The position numbers and the translations under genes were made by a program. A DNA stretch of 45,042 nt from Clostridiaceae bacterium (lineage in GTDB: Bacteria > Bacillota > Clostridia > Oscillospirales > Acutalibacteraceae), in assembly GCA_016290665.1 (NCBI GenBank), contig JAEEUW010000006.1, forward strand, positions 1 through 45,042. The letters are read 5' to 3'. Positions 1-9,054 of this stretch are shown piece after piece. The first letter of the stretch is position 1. The number at the start of each line of letters is the position of its first letter. The notes below the pieces were generated by a model. It did not search any database and was not told the origin of the DNA. It saw only the letters and a list, made by a program, of their open reading frames with translations.

Positions 1-130
1 CCCATTTGCTTCGCAAACAGGGACGCCATTGTTGTGCCCCGCCGTGAACGGTGCGCGGCAGCGCTGCGGCAACGATCTGCCCGCGGCCCGGCCGAACACT
101 GATCGGCACGACGGGGCGCTTTTGTTCTCC
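1..130. other. GC-rich structured intergenic stretch, possible end of an upstream transcript
   Basis: No convincing gene is visible here. A small perfect hairpin lies at 5-17 (TTTGC, loop TTC, GCAAA). A longer-range pairing joins 36-45 (GCCCCGCCGT) with 109-118 (ACGACGGGGC), 9 of 10 positions, and is followed by CGCTTTTG. This would suit the closing stem and terminator of a structured RNA or the 3' end of an upstream transcript. I cannot assign an RNA family. The short ORF across it is compositionally unconvincing. Confidence 0.3.
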
Positions 131-209
131 AATCCCTCAATCCCTCAATCCCTCAATCCCTCAATCCCCTAATCCCTTATTCCCTTATTCCCTTATTCCC
201 TTAATCCCT
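131..209. repeat. 8-bp tandem repeat (AATCCCTC / ATTCCCTT)
   Basis: About ten head-to-tail 8-bp units: four copies of AATCCCTC, then a transition, then copies reading TTATTCCC. The array ends about ten bases before the ddh promoter. Related AATCCCT copies occur again at 19975-20004, so this is a recurring intergenic sequence rather than a one-off microsatellite. No function is evident. Confidence 0.85.
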
Positions 210-218
210 CCTTTCCCC

Positions 219-247
219 TTGACAAACCGCCGCGTCTGCTATATAAT
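219..247 (+). promoter_or_regulatory. SigA promoter for ddh-lysA
   Basis: Exact consensus -35 TTGACA (219-224), 17-bp spacer, exact consensus -10 TATAAT (242-247). It lies about 45 bases upstream of the chosen ddh start. No operator or riboswitch is visible in the short leader. Confidence 0.9.
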
Positions 248-292
248 CACTTTAATGCGATAAAGAGCTATTTCTGAAAGGTGCGATGCAAC

Positions 293-1270
293 ATGAAACT
301 CGCCATTTACGGTTACGGCAACCTCGGCCGCGGTGTGGAATGCGCCGTCAGGCAGAACGACGCCGCCGAGCTGGTCGCCGTGTTCACGCGGCGCGACCCC
401 GCTTCGGTCCAAACGCTGACGGGCGTGCCCGTCTATGCGGCGGACGCTGTGACGCAGTTTAAAGATAAGATCGACGTGCTGATCATCTGCGGCGGCTCCG
501 CCACCGATCTGCCGACGATGACCCCGGCGCTGGCCAAAGACTTCAACGTGATCGACTCGTTTGACACCCACGCGAAAATCGCCGATCACTTTGCCGCGGT
601 GGACAAGGCCGCCAAGGAGAACGGCAACATCGCGCTGATCTCCGCCGGCTGGGACCCGGGCCTGTTTTCGCTCAACCGCCTCTATGCCTCTGCGGTGCTG
701 CCCGAGGGCAAGAACTATACCTTCTGGGGCCGCGGCGTGAGCCAGGGCCATTCCGACGCCATCCGCCGCATCGACGGCGTGCTGGATGCGCGGCAGTATA
801 CCGTGCCGATTCCGGCTGCGCTGGACGCGGTCCGCGCCGGCACCATGCCCGAGCTTTCGACCCGCGAAAAGCACCTGCGCGAATGCTACGTTGTGGCCGC
901 CGAGGGCGCCGACAAGGCGCGGATCGAGCGCGAGATCAAGGAGATGCCGAACTACTTCTCCGATTACGACACCACCGTGACCTTCATCACCACCGAAGAG
1001 ATGCTGCGCGACCACGCGGCGCTGCCGCACGGCGGCTTTGTGATCCGCACCGGCAAGATCGGCCTGCAGCGCGACCACACCGCCACGATCGAATATTCCC
1101 TGCGGCTCGATTCCAACCCGGAATTCACCTCGAGCGTGCTGGTGGCCTGCGCAAGAGCGCTGCTTAAAATGAAGGCCCGCGGCGAAACCGGCTGCAAAAC
1201 CGTGTTTGACATCGCCCCGGCGGATCTGTCTGCGCTTTCCGGCGAAGAGCTGCGCGCCCATCTGCTGTAA
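293..1270 (+). CDS. ddh: meso-diaminopimelate D-dehydrogenase
   Basis: NADPH-dependent enzyme that converts L-tetrahydrodipicolinate plus ammonium to meso-diaminopimelate in one step, bypassing the acylated intermediates of lysine and peptidoglycan precursor synthesis. The 325-residue product opens with a Rossmann nucleotide loop, GYGNLG at residues 7-12, and carries the family's DSFDTH and SAGWDPG segments. Its length matches the family. The start is ATG 293, preceded by GAAAGGTG about nine bases upstream; the GTG at 281 lies inside that ribosome binding site. lysA follows after 17 bases, so the two form an operon driven by the promoter at 219-247. Confidence 0.95.
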   Translation: MKLAIYGYGNLGRGVECAVRQNDAAELVAVFTRRDPASVQTLTGVPVYAADAVTQFKDKIDVLIICGGSATDLPTMTPALAKDFNVIDSFDTHAKIADHFAAVDKAAKENGNIALISAGWDPGLFSLNRLYASAVLPEGKNYTFWGRGVSQGHSDAIRRIDGVLDARQYTVPIPAALDAVRAGTMPELSTREKHLRECYVVAAEGADKARIEREIKEMPNYFSDYDTTVTFITTEEMLRDHAALPHGGFVIRTGKIGLQRDHTATIEYSLRLDSNPEFTSSVLVACARALLKMKARGETGCKTVFDIAPADLSALSGEELRAHLL

Positions 1271-1287
1271 GGACGGAGGACAAGGAC

Positions 1288-2598
1288 GTGAAACAACCCT
1301 ATTTTCCCTGTGAGAACCTGAGCGTCAAGGACGGCGTTTTGCAGTTTGCCGGCCAGAGCACGGCGGCCCTCGCCGCGCAGTACGGCACGCCGCTGTATCT
1401 TTTGGACGAGGCGCGCATCCGCCAGAACTGCCGCGTCTATCTCGACGCGTTCAAGGCCCACTTTCCGGCGGGCTCGCTGCCGCATTACGCGAGCAAGGCG
1501 AACGCCTGCAAGGCGATCTACCGCCTGATGACCGAAGAGGGCATGGGCGTCGACGTGGTTTCGCCCGGCGAAATCTTCACCGCCAAAAGCGCGGGCTTTG
1601 ATCTGGCGCGCGCGTTTTTCCACGGCAACAACAAGACCGACGTGGATATCGCCTTCGCCATGGACTGCGGCGTGGGCTGCTTCGTGGTTGATAACGAGGA
1701 GGAGCTTTGCGCCGTTGAACGCGAAGCGGCGGCCCGCGGCAGAACGCAGAACGTGATCTTGCGCCTGACGCCCGGGATCGACACCCACACCTACGCGGCG
1801 GTGAACACCGGCAAGGTCGATTCCAAGTTCGGCGCGGCCATCGAGACCGGGCAGGCCGAAGCGCTGACGAAGAGCGCTCTGCAGAAGGACCATATCGCGC
1901 TGCTGGGCTTCCATTGCCATATCGGCTCGCAGGTGTTCGAAGAGGACGTCTTTGAGCGCGCCGCGGTCATCATGATCGCCTTCATGGCGCAGATGAAGAA
2001 GGCGTATGATTTCACCACGCAGCTTTTGAATCTCGGCGGCGGCTACGGCGTGCCCTATGTGGAAGCCGACGGCAGCATCGACATTCCCGCAAAGATCGCG
2101 ACCCTCGCCGGCGTCATCAACGCCGCCTGCGCCGAAGGAGGCATTCCCGTGCCGCGCATCGCCATGGAGCCGGGGCGCTCCATCGTGGCGGACGCGGGCC
2201 TCACGCTCTATACCGTGGGCGCGGTCAAGCGCATCCCGGGCTACAAGAATTACGTCTCCATCGACGGCGGCATGGCCGACAACCCGCGCTTTGCGCTTTA
2301 TAAATCCAGCTACACCTGCTTTGCGGCGAACAGGATGGACGAGGAACCCGACATGGAAGCCTCGCTCGTGGGACGCTGCTGCGAAAGCGGCGACATCATT
2401 CAGGAGCGGGTGCCGTTCCCGTCGTCCGTCGGCAGGGGAGACCTTGTGGCGGTCTGCACCACGGGCGCCTATAACTACGCCATGGCGTCGAACTACAACC
2501 GCCTGTGCCGTCCCGCAACGGTGATGCTCGGCGAAAACGGCAATTACGTCGCCGTGCGCCGCGAAACGTTCGAGGATTTAACGGCGCTGGATGCATAA
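1288..2598 (+). CDS. lysA: Diaminopimelate decarboxylase
   Basis: PLP-dependent fold-III decarboxylase making L-lysine from meso-diaminopimelate, the final step of the pathway. It is 436 residues. The PLP lysine is K70 in HYASKAN. Other family motifs present are GFHCHIGSQ, LNLGGGYG, EPGR and GRCCESGD, the last supplying the cysteine and glutamate of the paired active site. The start is GTG 1288, behind GGAGGA. It directly follows ddh, which supplies its substrate, and ends at a strong terminator. Confidence 0.96.
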   Translation: MKQPYFPCENLSVKDGVLQFAGQSTAALAAQYGTPLYLLDEARIRQNCRVYLDAFKAHFPAGSLPHYASKANACKAIYRLMTEEGMGVDVVSPGEIFTAKSAGFDLARAFFHGNNKTDVDIAFAMDCGVGCFVVDNEEELCAVEREAAARGRTQNVILRLTPGIDTHTYAAVNTGKVDSKFGAAIETGQAEALTKSALQKDHIALLGFHCHIGSQVFEEDVFERAAVIMIAFMAQMKKAYDFTTQLLNLGGGYGVPYVEADGSIDIPAKIATLAGVINAACAEGGIPVPRIAMEPGRSIVADAGLTLYTVGAVKRIPGYKNYVSIDGGMADNPRFALYKSSYTCFAANRMDEEPDMEASLVGRCCESGDIIQERVPFPSSVGRGDLVAVCTTGAYNYAMASNYNRLCRPATVMLGENGNYVAVRRETFEDLTALDA

Positions 2599-2625
2599 AA
2601 AGAGCGGCTTTGCCGCTTTTTTCTC
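2597..2625 (+). terminator. Rho-independent terminator after lysA
   Basis: Stem AGCGGC (2603-2608), loop TTT, stem GCCGCT (2612-2617), then a run of Ts. An A-run precedes the stem. It overlaps the lysA stop region. Confidence 0.9.
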
Positions 2626-2680
2626 TGTGTGAATGCTTCGTAAGGATAACAGCCGTAAAAGATACAAGCGAAAACGAACA

Positions 2681-2710
2681 ACAGGACGCGCAGTTTTTGC
2701 GGCGTCCTGT
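2681..2710 (-). terminator. Terminator of the YbaK-like gene (minus strand)
   Basis: Perfect 9-bp inverted repeat ACAGGACGC (2681-2689) / GCGTCCTGT (2702-2710) with a short inner stem. Read on the minus strand it is followed by a T-rich stretch. It lies 54 bases beyond the stop of the minus-strand gene. Confidence 0.75.
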
Positions 2711-2764
2711 TTCTTTGATCATGATACTGTCTTCCTTTTGTTCTTCGCGAAACGCAACAGTCCC

Positions 2765-3241
2765 TCAGCCTTCCTCCGGCAGCTTGCACACGTCTACCCA
2801 GGCCTTGCTGCCCGAAAGCCGTTCCAGCTCGCCGAGCGTCAGCTCAATGGCGCTGTTGCTGCTGCCGCAGGCGGGGAACACCGTGGGAAAACGCCGCAGG
2901 GATTCATCCAGAAAGACGTCTACGCCGTCGTTGATTGCAAACGGGCACACGCCGCCCACGTCGTGGCCGACCATGTCGTGCACCTGCTGGGGCGTGAGCA
3001 TCTTCGCCTTGGCGCCGAACTGCGCGCGGAACTTCTGGTTGCTGACCTTCGCGTCGCCCGCCGCCACAACAAGGATCGCCCTGTCGCCCAGAAGAAACGA
3101 CAGCGTTTTCGCAATCCGCCGCTCCTCCGTGCCGAAGGCGATTGCCGCCAGCGCCACGGTTGCGCTCGATTCCTCGGATTCCAGAATGCGGCCTTCCATG
3201 CCGAACTGCGCCAGAAACGCGCGCACGTTTTCAATTGCCAT
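2765..3241 (-). CDS. YbaK/EbsC-family aminoacyl-tRNA deacylase
   Basis: A 158-residue single-domain protein of the YbaK/ProX editing family. These enzymes hydrolyse mischarged tRNAs such as Cys-tRNA(Pro). Supporting segments are RRIAKTLSFLL (with the conserved lysine), LVVAAGDAKVS, and VGGVCPFAI followed by DVFLDESL, which form the substrate pocket in this family. Length is typical for a free-standing deacylase. The start ATG at 3241 has a GAGGAAG site upstream and its own promoter at 3274-3302. Exact tRNA specificity cannot be read from the sequence. Confidence 0.88.
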   Translation of the reverse strand: MAIENVRAFLAQFGMEGRILESEESSATVALAAIAFGTEERRIAKTLSFLLGDRAILVVAAGDAKVSNQKFRAQFGAKAKMLTPQQVHDMVGHDVGGVCPFAINDGVDVFLDESLRRFPTVFPACGSSNSAIELTLGELERLSGSKAWVDVCKLPEEG

Positions 3242-3273
3242 AACGCTTCCTCTTTTCCGTTTGATCGCCCACT

Positions 3274-3302
3274 ATTCTACCCCTTTGACCGCCATCCGTC
3301 AA
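3274..3302 (-). promoter_or_regulatory. Promoter of the YbaK-like gene
   Basis: On the minus strand: -35 TTGACG (complement of 3297-3302), 17-bp spacer, -10 TAGAAT (complement of 3274-3279), 32 bases upstream of the start codon. Confidence 0.8.
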
Positions 3303-3353
3303 GGGCTTTTTATATTGCACAGTTTTCCGCCCGACATTTCGTCACATTGTCTC

Positions 3354-3382
3354 TTGCCTTTTTCGGCCGGATATTATACAAT
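3354..3382 (+). promoter_or_regulatory. Promoter of pcrA
   Basis: -35 TTGCCT (3354-3359), 17-bp spacer, -10 TACAAT (3377-3382), 34 bases upstream of the pcrA start codon. It is back-to-back with the promoter of the minus-strand deacylase gene. Confidence 0.7.
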
Positions 3383-3416
3383 AAAATGAAATAGTTTGAA
3401 CTTTCGGAGTGAAACC

Positions 3417-5807
3417 ATGGCATCCAAGGAATTCTTTGCGTTAAGAAAACAAATCATCGAACAGGACTTTGCCCGCATGAACGACCGCCAGAAGGAAGCG
3501 ATCTTTCACGTGGACGGCCCGCTGCTGATTCTGGCCGGCGCGGGCAGCGGCAAGACGACCGTGATCGTCAACCGCATTGCCAACCTGGTCAAATACGGCC
3601 GCGCCTACACGAGCGGCGAGGTGAGCGAGGAGCCCACGCCGCAGCAGATGAAGCTGATGCAGCGCTATCTGGACGGCGACAAGAGCGTGCTGTTCGACAT
3701 TGAAGACCTGCTGGCGGTGGACGCCGCGCGCCCGTGGCAGATTCTTGCCATCACCTTCACCAACAAGGCGGCCAACGAGCTCAAGGAGCGGCTTGCCGCC
3801 CTGCTCGGCACCGCGGGCGAAGAGGTCTGGGCCAGCACGTTTCACGCCTGCTGCGCGCGCATCCTGCGCCGCGACGGCGAAAAGCTGGGGTATACGTCCC
3901 ACTTTTCGATCTATGACACCGACGACAGCCGCCGGCTGATGAAGGAGTGCCAGCGCCAGCTCGATATCAAGGACAGCGTACTGCCGCACAAGACCATTCT
4001 GGCCGAAATCAGCAAGGCCAAGGATCAGATGATCTCTCCGGCGGCGTTCCTGAAGCAGGCGGGCAAGGACATCCGCCTGCAGAAGATCGGCGCGGCCTAC
4101 AAAATGTATCAGGAAGAGCTGAAAAAGGCCGACGCCATGGACTTTGACGACATCATCTGCAACTGCGTGCAGCTGCTGGAAACCGACGAAGACGTGCGCA
4201 GCTATTATCAGCGCCGGTTCCGCTACGTGATGGTGGACGAGTATCAGGACACCAACCGGCTCCAGTTCCGGCTGACGCAACTGCTTGCCGCGCCGCGCAA
4301 CAACATCTGCGTGGTGGGCGACGACGACCAGAGCATCTACCGCTTCCGCGGCGCCACGATTGAAAACATCCTTTCGTTCGAATCGCAGTTCGAGGGCACC
4401 ACGCTGATCCGGCTGGAGCAGAACTACCGCTCCACCCAGACGATTCTTGACGTGGCGAACGAAGTGATCTCCAACAACAAGAACCGCAAGGGCAAGAACC
4501 TCTGGACCGAAAACGGCGTCGGCGACCGCGTGGTGGAATTCACCGCCTATGACGAGCAGGACGAGGCGCGGTTCATTGCCGACACGATTGAGGAAAACGT
4601 TTCGGGCGGCAAATTTACCTTCTCCGACCACGCCGTGCTCTACCGCATGAACGCCCAGTCGAACGCCGTGGAAAGCGCGCTGGTCCGCGCCGGTCTGCCC
4701 TATCGCGTGATCGGCGGCTACCGCTTCTATGAACGCGCCGAAATCCGCGACGCACTGGCCTATCTGACCGTGGTCAGCAACCCCCACGACAACATCCGCC
4801 TGCGCCGGATCATCAACGTGCCCAAGCGCGGCATCGGGGAAACCTCGGTCAACCGCGCGTTTGAAATCGCCACCGGTCTGGGCGTCAGTCTGTTTGAGGT
4901 GATTTCCCACGCCGACGAGTATGAGACCCTTTCGCGCGGGGCCGGGCGGCTGATGAAGTTCTGCAGCCTGATCACCGAGCTGCACGAGCGGGCCGATGCC
5001 ATGCATCTGGACGACCTGCTCAAGGAGATCATCGAGCGCACGGAATATCTGAGCTATCTGAAGGCCGACTCCGAAAAGGGACAGGACCGGATCGAAAACC
5101 TCGGCGAGCTTGCGTCGAACCTTGTGACGTATGAAAACGAAAACGAAGACGCCACGCTTTCGGGCTTCCTTGAAGAGGTGGCGCTGATGACAGACATCGA
5201 CAACTATAACGCGCAGGCCGACGCCGTGGTGCTCATGACGCTGCATTCCGCCAAGGGACTGGAGTTCCCGGTCGTGTTCATTCCCGGCATGGAAGAGGGC
5301 ATCTTCCCCGGCGTGCAGAGCATGTTTTCGCCGCAGGAGGTGGAGGAGGAGCGCCGCCTTTGCTATGTGGGCATCACCCGCGCCAAGCAGAAGCTCTATC
5401 TTTCCCACGCCAACACGCGGCTGCTGTTCGGCTCCACGTCGCGCAACATGCCCTCGCGCTTTCTGGTGGAGATTCCGGAGAACCTGACCGAAAAGACCGG
5501 CCGCCGCAGCGTGTTCAGCCAGGTGAATCTCTTTGACAACGACAACCACATTTCCGGCGGCTACAGCCGCTATGAGGGCACCGGCTTTCTGCAAAAGGAG
5601 CGCAGCCGCGCCAAGGTGCAGACCCCGAAGCCCAAGGCGCCCGCCGTCTCCTACCGGATCGGCGATACCGTGGTCAGCAAAGCCTTCGGGCAGGGCACGA
5701 TTCTTTCCGTCCGGCCGATGGGCGGCGACAGCATGCTGGAGATCGCCTTTGAAAAGGCCGGCACCAAAAAGCTGATGGCGAACTACGCCAAGCTGGAAAA
5801 AATCTGA
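3417..5807 (+). CDS. pcrA: ATP-dependent 3'-5' DNA helicase, PcrA/UvrD type
   Basis: Superfamily 1A helicase that unwinds DNA in repair and in clearing stalled replication or transcription. The 796-residue product shows the Walker A loop GAGSGKTT at residues 41-48, Walker B VDEYQD at 273-278, GDDDQSIYRFRGA (motif III region), QNYRST (motif IV), LMTLHSAKGLEFP (motif V) and YVGITRAKQKLYLSHA (motif VI). A C-terminal Tudor-like segment, GDTVVSKAFGQGTI, is typical of PcrA. ATG 3417 is chosen because CGGAGTG lies about eight bases upstream; the in-frame TTG at 3396 has no such site. The next gene starts 17 bases after the stop, so transcription may continue into the hydrolase pair. Confidence 0.95.
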   Translation: MASKEFFALRKQIIEQDFARMNDRQKEAIFHVDGPLLILAGAGSGKTTVIVNRIANLVKYGRAYTSGEVSEEPTPQQMKLMQRYLDGDKSVLFDIEDLLAVDAARPWQILAITFTNKAANELKERLAALLGTAGEEVWASTFHACCARILRRDGEKLGYTSHFSIYDTDDSRRLMKECQRQLDIKDSVLPHKTILAEISKAKDQMISPAAFLKQAGKDIRLQKIGAAYKMYQEELKKADAMDFDDIICNCVQLLETDEDVRSYYQRRFRYVMVDEYQDTNRLQFRLTQLLAAPRNNICVVGDDDQSIYRFRGATIENILSFESQFEGTTLIRLEQNYRSTQTILDVANEVISNNKNRKGKNLWTENGVGDRVVEFTAYDEQDEARFIADTIEENVSGGKFTFSDHAVLYRMNAQSNAVESALVRAGLPYRVIGGYRFYERAEIRDALAYLTVVSNPHDNIRLRRIINVPKRGIGETSVNRAFEIATGLGVSLFEVISHADEYETLSRGAGRLMKFCSLITELHERADAMHLDDLLKEIIERTEYLSYLKADSEKGQDRIENLGELASNLVTYENENEDATLSGFLEEVALMTDIDNYNAQADAVVLMTLHSAKGLEFPVVFIPGMEEGIFPGVQSMFSPQEVEEERRLCYVGITRAKQKLYLSHANTRLLFGSTSRNMPSRFLVEIPENLTEKTGRRSVFSQVNLFDNDNHISGGYSRYEGTGFLQKERSRAKVQTPKPKAPAVSYRIGDTVVSKAFGQGTILSVRPMGGDSMLEIAFEKAGTKKLMANYAKLEKI

Positions 5808-5824
5808 CATTGGGAGGCGCAGAG

Positions 5825-7423
5825 ATGAAACACACCAACCGTTTGCTTGCGTTTGCGCTTGCGCTGCTTTTGCTTTGCGCGGCGCTTGCGCCCTGCGCGG
5901 CCGCGGCCGAACCCGTGACCCCGGTGATCGTGGTGAGCGGCATGAACTCGTTCCCGCTCTATGACGGCGAAACGGGCGAGCAGGTCTGGGGTCCGAAGGC
6001 AAAAGACATCCTCGGCGTTGTGGGGCGGGCGCTGCTGCCCACGGCCAAAGCGATTGTGAAGCGCGACCTCGACATTCTGGCCGACGAGAGCTTCGACGAC
6101 GTCTACAACACGCTGTTCGAGATCGTTTCATGCGACGAGACCGGCGCGCCGCTGCACCCGATCGACACCGTGCAGTTCCCGCAGTCGGCCGATCATTATG
6201 AAGACCTGCTGCTGCAAAGCGAGCAGACCGAGGACGAGGTGGCCGTTGTCAAAACGCTGGCGGCCGCCGTCGGCGCGCAGCATGTTTATTTCTTCAACTA
6301 CGACTGGCGGCTCAGTCCGCAGGAGCATGTGGACGACCTGCATGCGTTCATCGAACGCGTGAAAACAGAGCAGCACGCCGCAAAGGTGACGCTCGTGCCC
6401 TGCAGCATGGGCGGCACGGTGGTCAACAGCTATCTTGCGCGCTACGGCAGCGAAGGGATCGCAAGGATCGTCTATTGCCTTGTGGCCTCCAAGGGGATCG
6501 ACCTCGTGGGCGAGCTGTTCGGGCAGAACATCGAAATCGATCTGAACGTCCTGCTGGAACGGCTGTTCAACTTTGAAAACGGCAACATCGCCCTGCAGGC
6601 GCTGCTCGGTGCGCTCAAGGGGAGCTTTGAGCTCAACCCGCTGCTGACGAAGGCGGTCAACAAGCTTTTGCAGACCGTGCTGGAAAAAACGAGCGAGCGC
6701 GCCTACCGCGACATTCTGCTGCGCTCCTTCGCGTCGATGCCGGGGCTGTGGGCGTTCGTGCCGGACGACTACTATGAGGCCGACAAGGCGCGCATGTTCC
6801 CCGACGGCGCGAACCCGGTCTTTCTGGAAAAGATCGACGCCTATCACGCCGTGCAGGTGCAGTCGGAAGCGCTGATGCAGCGCGCGATCGACAGCGGCAC
6901 CGCGGTCTATGTGACCGCCGCCTACGGCTTCGTGGGCTTCCCGGTCACGAACAAGGCCTATACGCAGGGCGACTGCCTGATCGAAACGCACAACGCCTCG
7001 TTCGGCGCCACGGTCGCGCCCTACGGGCAGACGCTGCCGGCCGACTATGCGCCGCAGAACCCCGTCTGCGCCGACCCGGCGCACGACCATATCTCCGACG
7101 ACCGGATCGTGGACGCCTCCACCTGCGCCTTCCCCGAACAGACGTGGTTCATCAAGCATATGAAGCACGTGGGCTTCCCGGTCGGCTCCGGCGCGGCGGA
7201 GCTGCTGACGCGGCTGGTGACGAGCGAGGAAGCGCTGACGGTGCAAAGCGACGAACGCTTTCCGCAGTTCACCGACCTTGACCCGGTCACGGGGAAACTC
7301 ACGTCGCTCACCGGCGGCGAAAAGAAAGCAAGACTGTTCGACCGGGAATCGAACCTGTTCATCCGGTTCTGCAAATTCTTTGTCGATCTTTGGCATAAAG
7401 TGCAGTCCCTGTTTCAAAAATAA
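5825..7423 (+). CDS. Secreted LCAT-like alpha/beta hydrolase, copy 1
   Basis: A 532-residue exported protein. A signal peptide covers about residues 1-28, ending in a run of alanines. The mature part resembles the lecithin:cholesterol acyltransferase-like lipases: an early VIVVSGMNS oxyanion-region strand, the YFFNYDWRLSP block typical of the family, and a nucleophile elbow PCSMGGT with S194. A late Asp in DDRIVDAS (residues 425-430) and H448 in KHMKHVGF complete a plausible triad. The residue before the nucleophile is Cys rather than the common His. Start ATG 5825 has GGGAGGCG upstream. The neighbouring gene is a clear paralogue. The substrate, whether host lipid, membrane lipid or another ester, is unknown. 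Confidence 0.78.
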   Translation: MKHTNRLLAFALALLLLCAALAPCAAAAEPVTPVIVVSGMNSFPLYDGETGEQVWGPKAKDILGVVGRALLPTAKAIVKRDLDILADESFDDVYNTLFEIVSCDETGAPLHPIDTVQFPQSADHYEDLLLQSEQTEDEVAVVKTLAAAVGAQHVYFFNYDWRLSPQEHVDDLHAFIERVKTEQHAAKVTLVPCSMGGTVVNSYLARYGSEGIARIVYCLVASKGIDLVGELFGQNIEIDLNVLLERLFNFENGNIALQALLGALKGSFELNPLLTKAVNKLLQTVLEKTSERAYRDILLRSFASMPGLWAFVPDDYYEADKARMFPDGANPVFLEKIDAYHAVQVQSEALMQRAIDSGTAVYVTAAYGFVGFPVTNKAYTQGDCLIETHNASFGATVAPYGQTLPADYAPQNPVCADPAHDHISDDRIVDASTCAFPEQTWFIKHMKHVGFPVGSGAAELLTRLVTSEEALTVQSDERFPQFTDLDPVTGKLTSLTGGEKKARLFDRESNLFIRFCKFFVDLWHKVQSLFQK

Positions 7424-7441
7424 GCTTCGGGAGGAATCATC

Positions 7442-9037
7442 ATGAAAACCAGACGGCTTCAACGAATCGTCAGCGTGCTGCTTTGCGCGGCGCTGCTGCT
7501 TTGCTGCGCTTCGGCGGCGTTTGCAAAGGAAGAGAAGACCCCGGCCATCATCGTCAGCGGCATGGGCTCGCGCGAGATGACCGTGCACGACACGGGCAAG
7601 CGCGCCTTTCCGCCGGCCACCGGCAACATCATCAAGGGCGTCGCGCTCGGCCTCGGCCCCATTCTGACGGCCATCCTCTTCGGCAAGGGGATCCTCTTTG
7701 ACAAATACGGCGCCGACGCGATCTACGGCATGTTCAGCGATCTGGCCTGCGACGAGAACGGCGTATCCGTCAAACAGATCGATTCCACGCTGTTCCCCGA
7801 TTCCGTCGACCATTACCGCGACGTGTTCACAAAAGAAGAAAAGAACGAGTGCGGCTTCGTGCGCGCCGTGGCCGACGCCCACGGCTGGGAGAACACCTAT
7901 TTCTTCAACTATGACTGGCGCATGAGCCCGATTGATATTGCGCAGGATCTGAATGACATGATCTCCTTCGTGAAGGAAAAGCACGGCGCCAGGCAGGTTT
8001 CACTCTTTGCCATGAGCATGGGCGGCTGCGTGCTCAGCGCGTATCTTTCGCAGTTCGGCTCCGACAGCCTCAAAACGGCGGTCTACGCCTCCACGGCCTT
8101 CCTCGGCGTGGAGATGGTGGCGGCGCTGCTTTCGGGCAAGCTGTTCCTCAACACGCAGGGGCTGCTGCAATACTTCGTGCCGTTTTTGCAGTCCGCCAAT
8201 CTGCCCGCGCTGGCAAAGCTCTTCGGCGTGGCCTACGACAAGGCCGAAAAGGACGGCATGGAGACCGTGAACGGCATCATGGCGCGCACGATCGCTGCGG
8301 TGCAGGATCCGATGTATCAAAAGATCTTCCGCGACACCTTTGCCCGCTTCCCGGGCGTGTGGAGCTTTGTGCCCGCCGAAAACTATGAGGAATGCAAGGC
8401 CTACAGCAAGAACTACACCACGGTCTCCGACGCCTTCTGGCAGAAGGCCGACCGGATGATCGAAATTCAGAAGAGCACGCCCGGGCTGATTGAACAGGCG
8501 CGCAAAGGCGGCACGAATATCTACATCGTCGGCGCCTACGGCTTTGCGGGCATCCCGGTCAGCGAAGCCTATGTCAACCACACCGATATGCTGATTGACA
8601 CCTGTCTGATGACCGGCAACTGCGCCGTGGCGCCCTACGGCAAAACGCTCTCCGACGTCGGCTACACCGTGGGCGGCGGCTGCGGCAACAAGAGCCACTA
8701 TCACTTCTCCACCGACGGTGTGATCGACGCGTCGGTCGGCCTGCTGCCCGAGCACACCTGGATCGTCAAGGGCATGAGCCACGTGGAATTCGCCTATGCC
8801 CACGACACGAGCAAGCTGGGCGTCTGGCTGCTGACAAGCGACGAACCGGTGGATATCCACACCGACGCGCGCTATCCGCAGTTCACCGAGCTGGACCGCA
8901 AGACCGGCAAGCTCCTTTCGCTGACGCAGAACGTGACGGTCCCGACCGAAGAGACCCCGGCGCCGCAGACTTTCTTCCAGAAGCTCGCCGCGTTCTTCAA
9001 AGACGTCTTTGCAAAGCTGCAGGGACTTTTCCGCTAA
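7442..9037 (+). CDS. Secreted LCAT-like alpha/beta hydrolase, copy 2
   Basis: A 531-residue paralogue of the preceding protein, 18 bases downstream in the same direction and probably co-transcribed. It has a signal peptide (residues 1 to about 28), IIVSGMGS, YFFNYDWRMSP, the nucleophile elbow FAMSMGGC with S192, TDGVIDAS for the acid residue and H447 in KGMSHVEF. Triad spacing is nearly identical to copy 1, while the sequence between is well diverged, which points to an old tandem duplication. Start ATG 7442 follows GGGAGGAA. Both copies end in a short basic/hydrophobic helix (FFKDVFAKLQGLF here), which might associate with membrane. Substrate unknown. Confidence 0.78.
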   Translation: MKTRRLQRIVSVLLCAALLLCCASAAFAKEEKTPAIIVSGMGSREMTVHDTGKRAFPPATGNIIKGVALGLGPILTAILFGKGILFDKYGADAIYGMFSDLACDENGVSVKQIDSTLFPDSVDHYRDVFTKEEKNECGFVRAVADAHGWENTYFFNYDWRMSPIDIAQDLNDMISFVKEKHGARQVSLFAMSMGGCVLSAYLSQFGSDSLKTAVYASTAFLGVEMVAALLSGKLFLNTQGLLQYFVPFLQSANLPALAKLFGVAYDKAEKDGMETVNGIMARTIAAVQDPMYQKIFRDTFARFPGVWSFVPAENYEECKAYSKNYTTVSDAFWQKADRMIEIQKSTPGLIEQARKGGTNIYIVGAYGFAGIPVSEAYVNHTDMLIDTCLMTGNCAVAPYGKTLSDVGYTVGGGCGNKSHYHFSTDGVIDASVGLLPEHTWIVKGMSHVEFAYAHDTSKLGVWLLTSDEPVDIHTDARYPQFTELDRKTGKLLSLTQNVTVPTEETPAPQTFFQKLAAFFKDVFAKLQGLFR

Positions 9038-9054
9038 GAATTTTGCAAAAGGGG

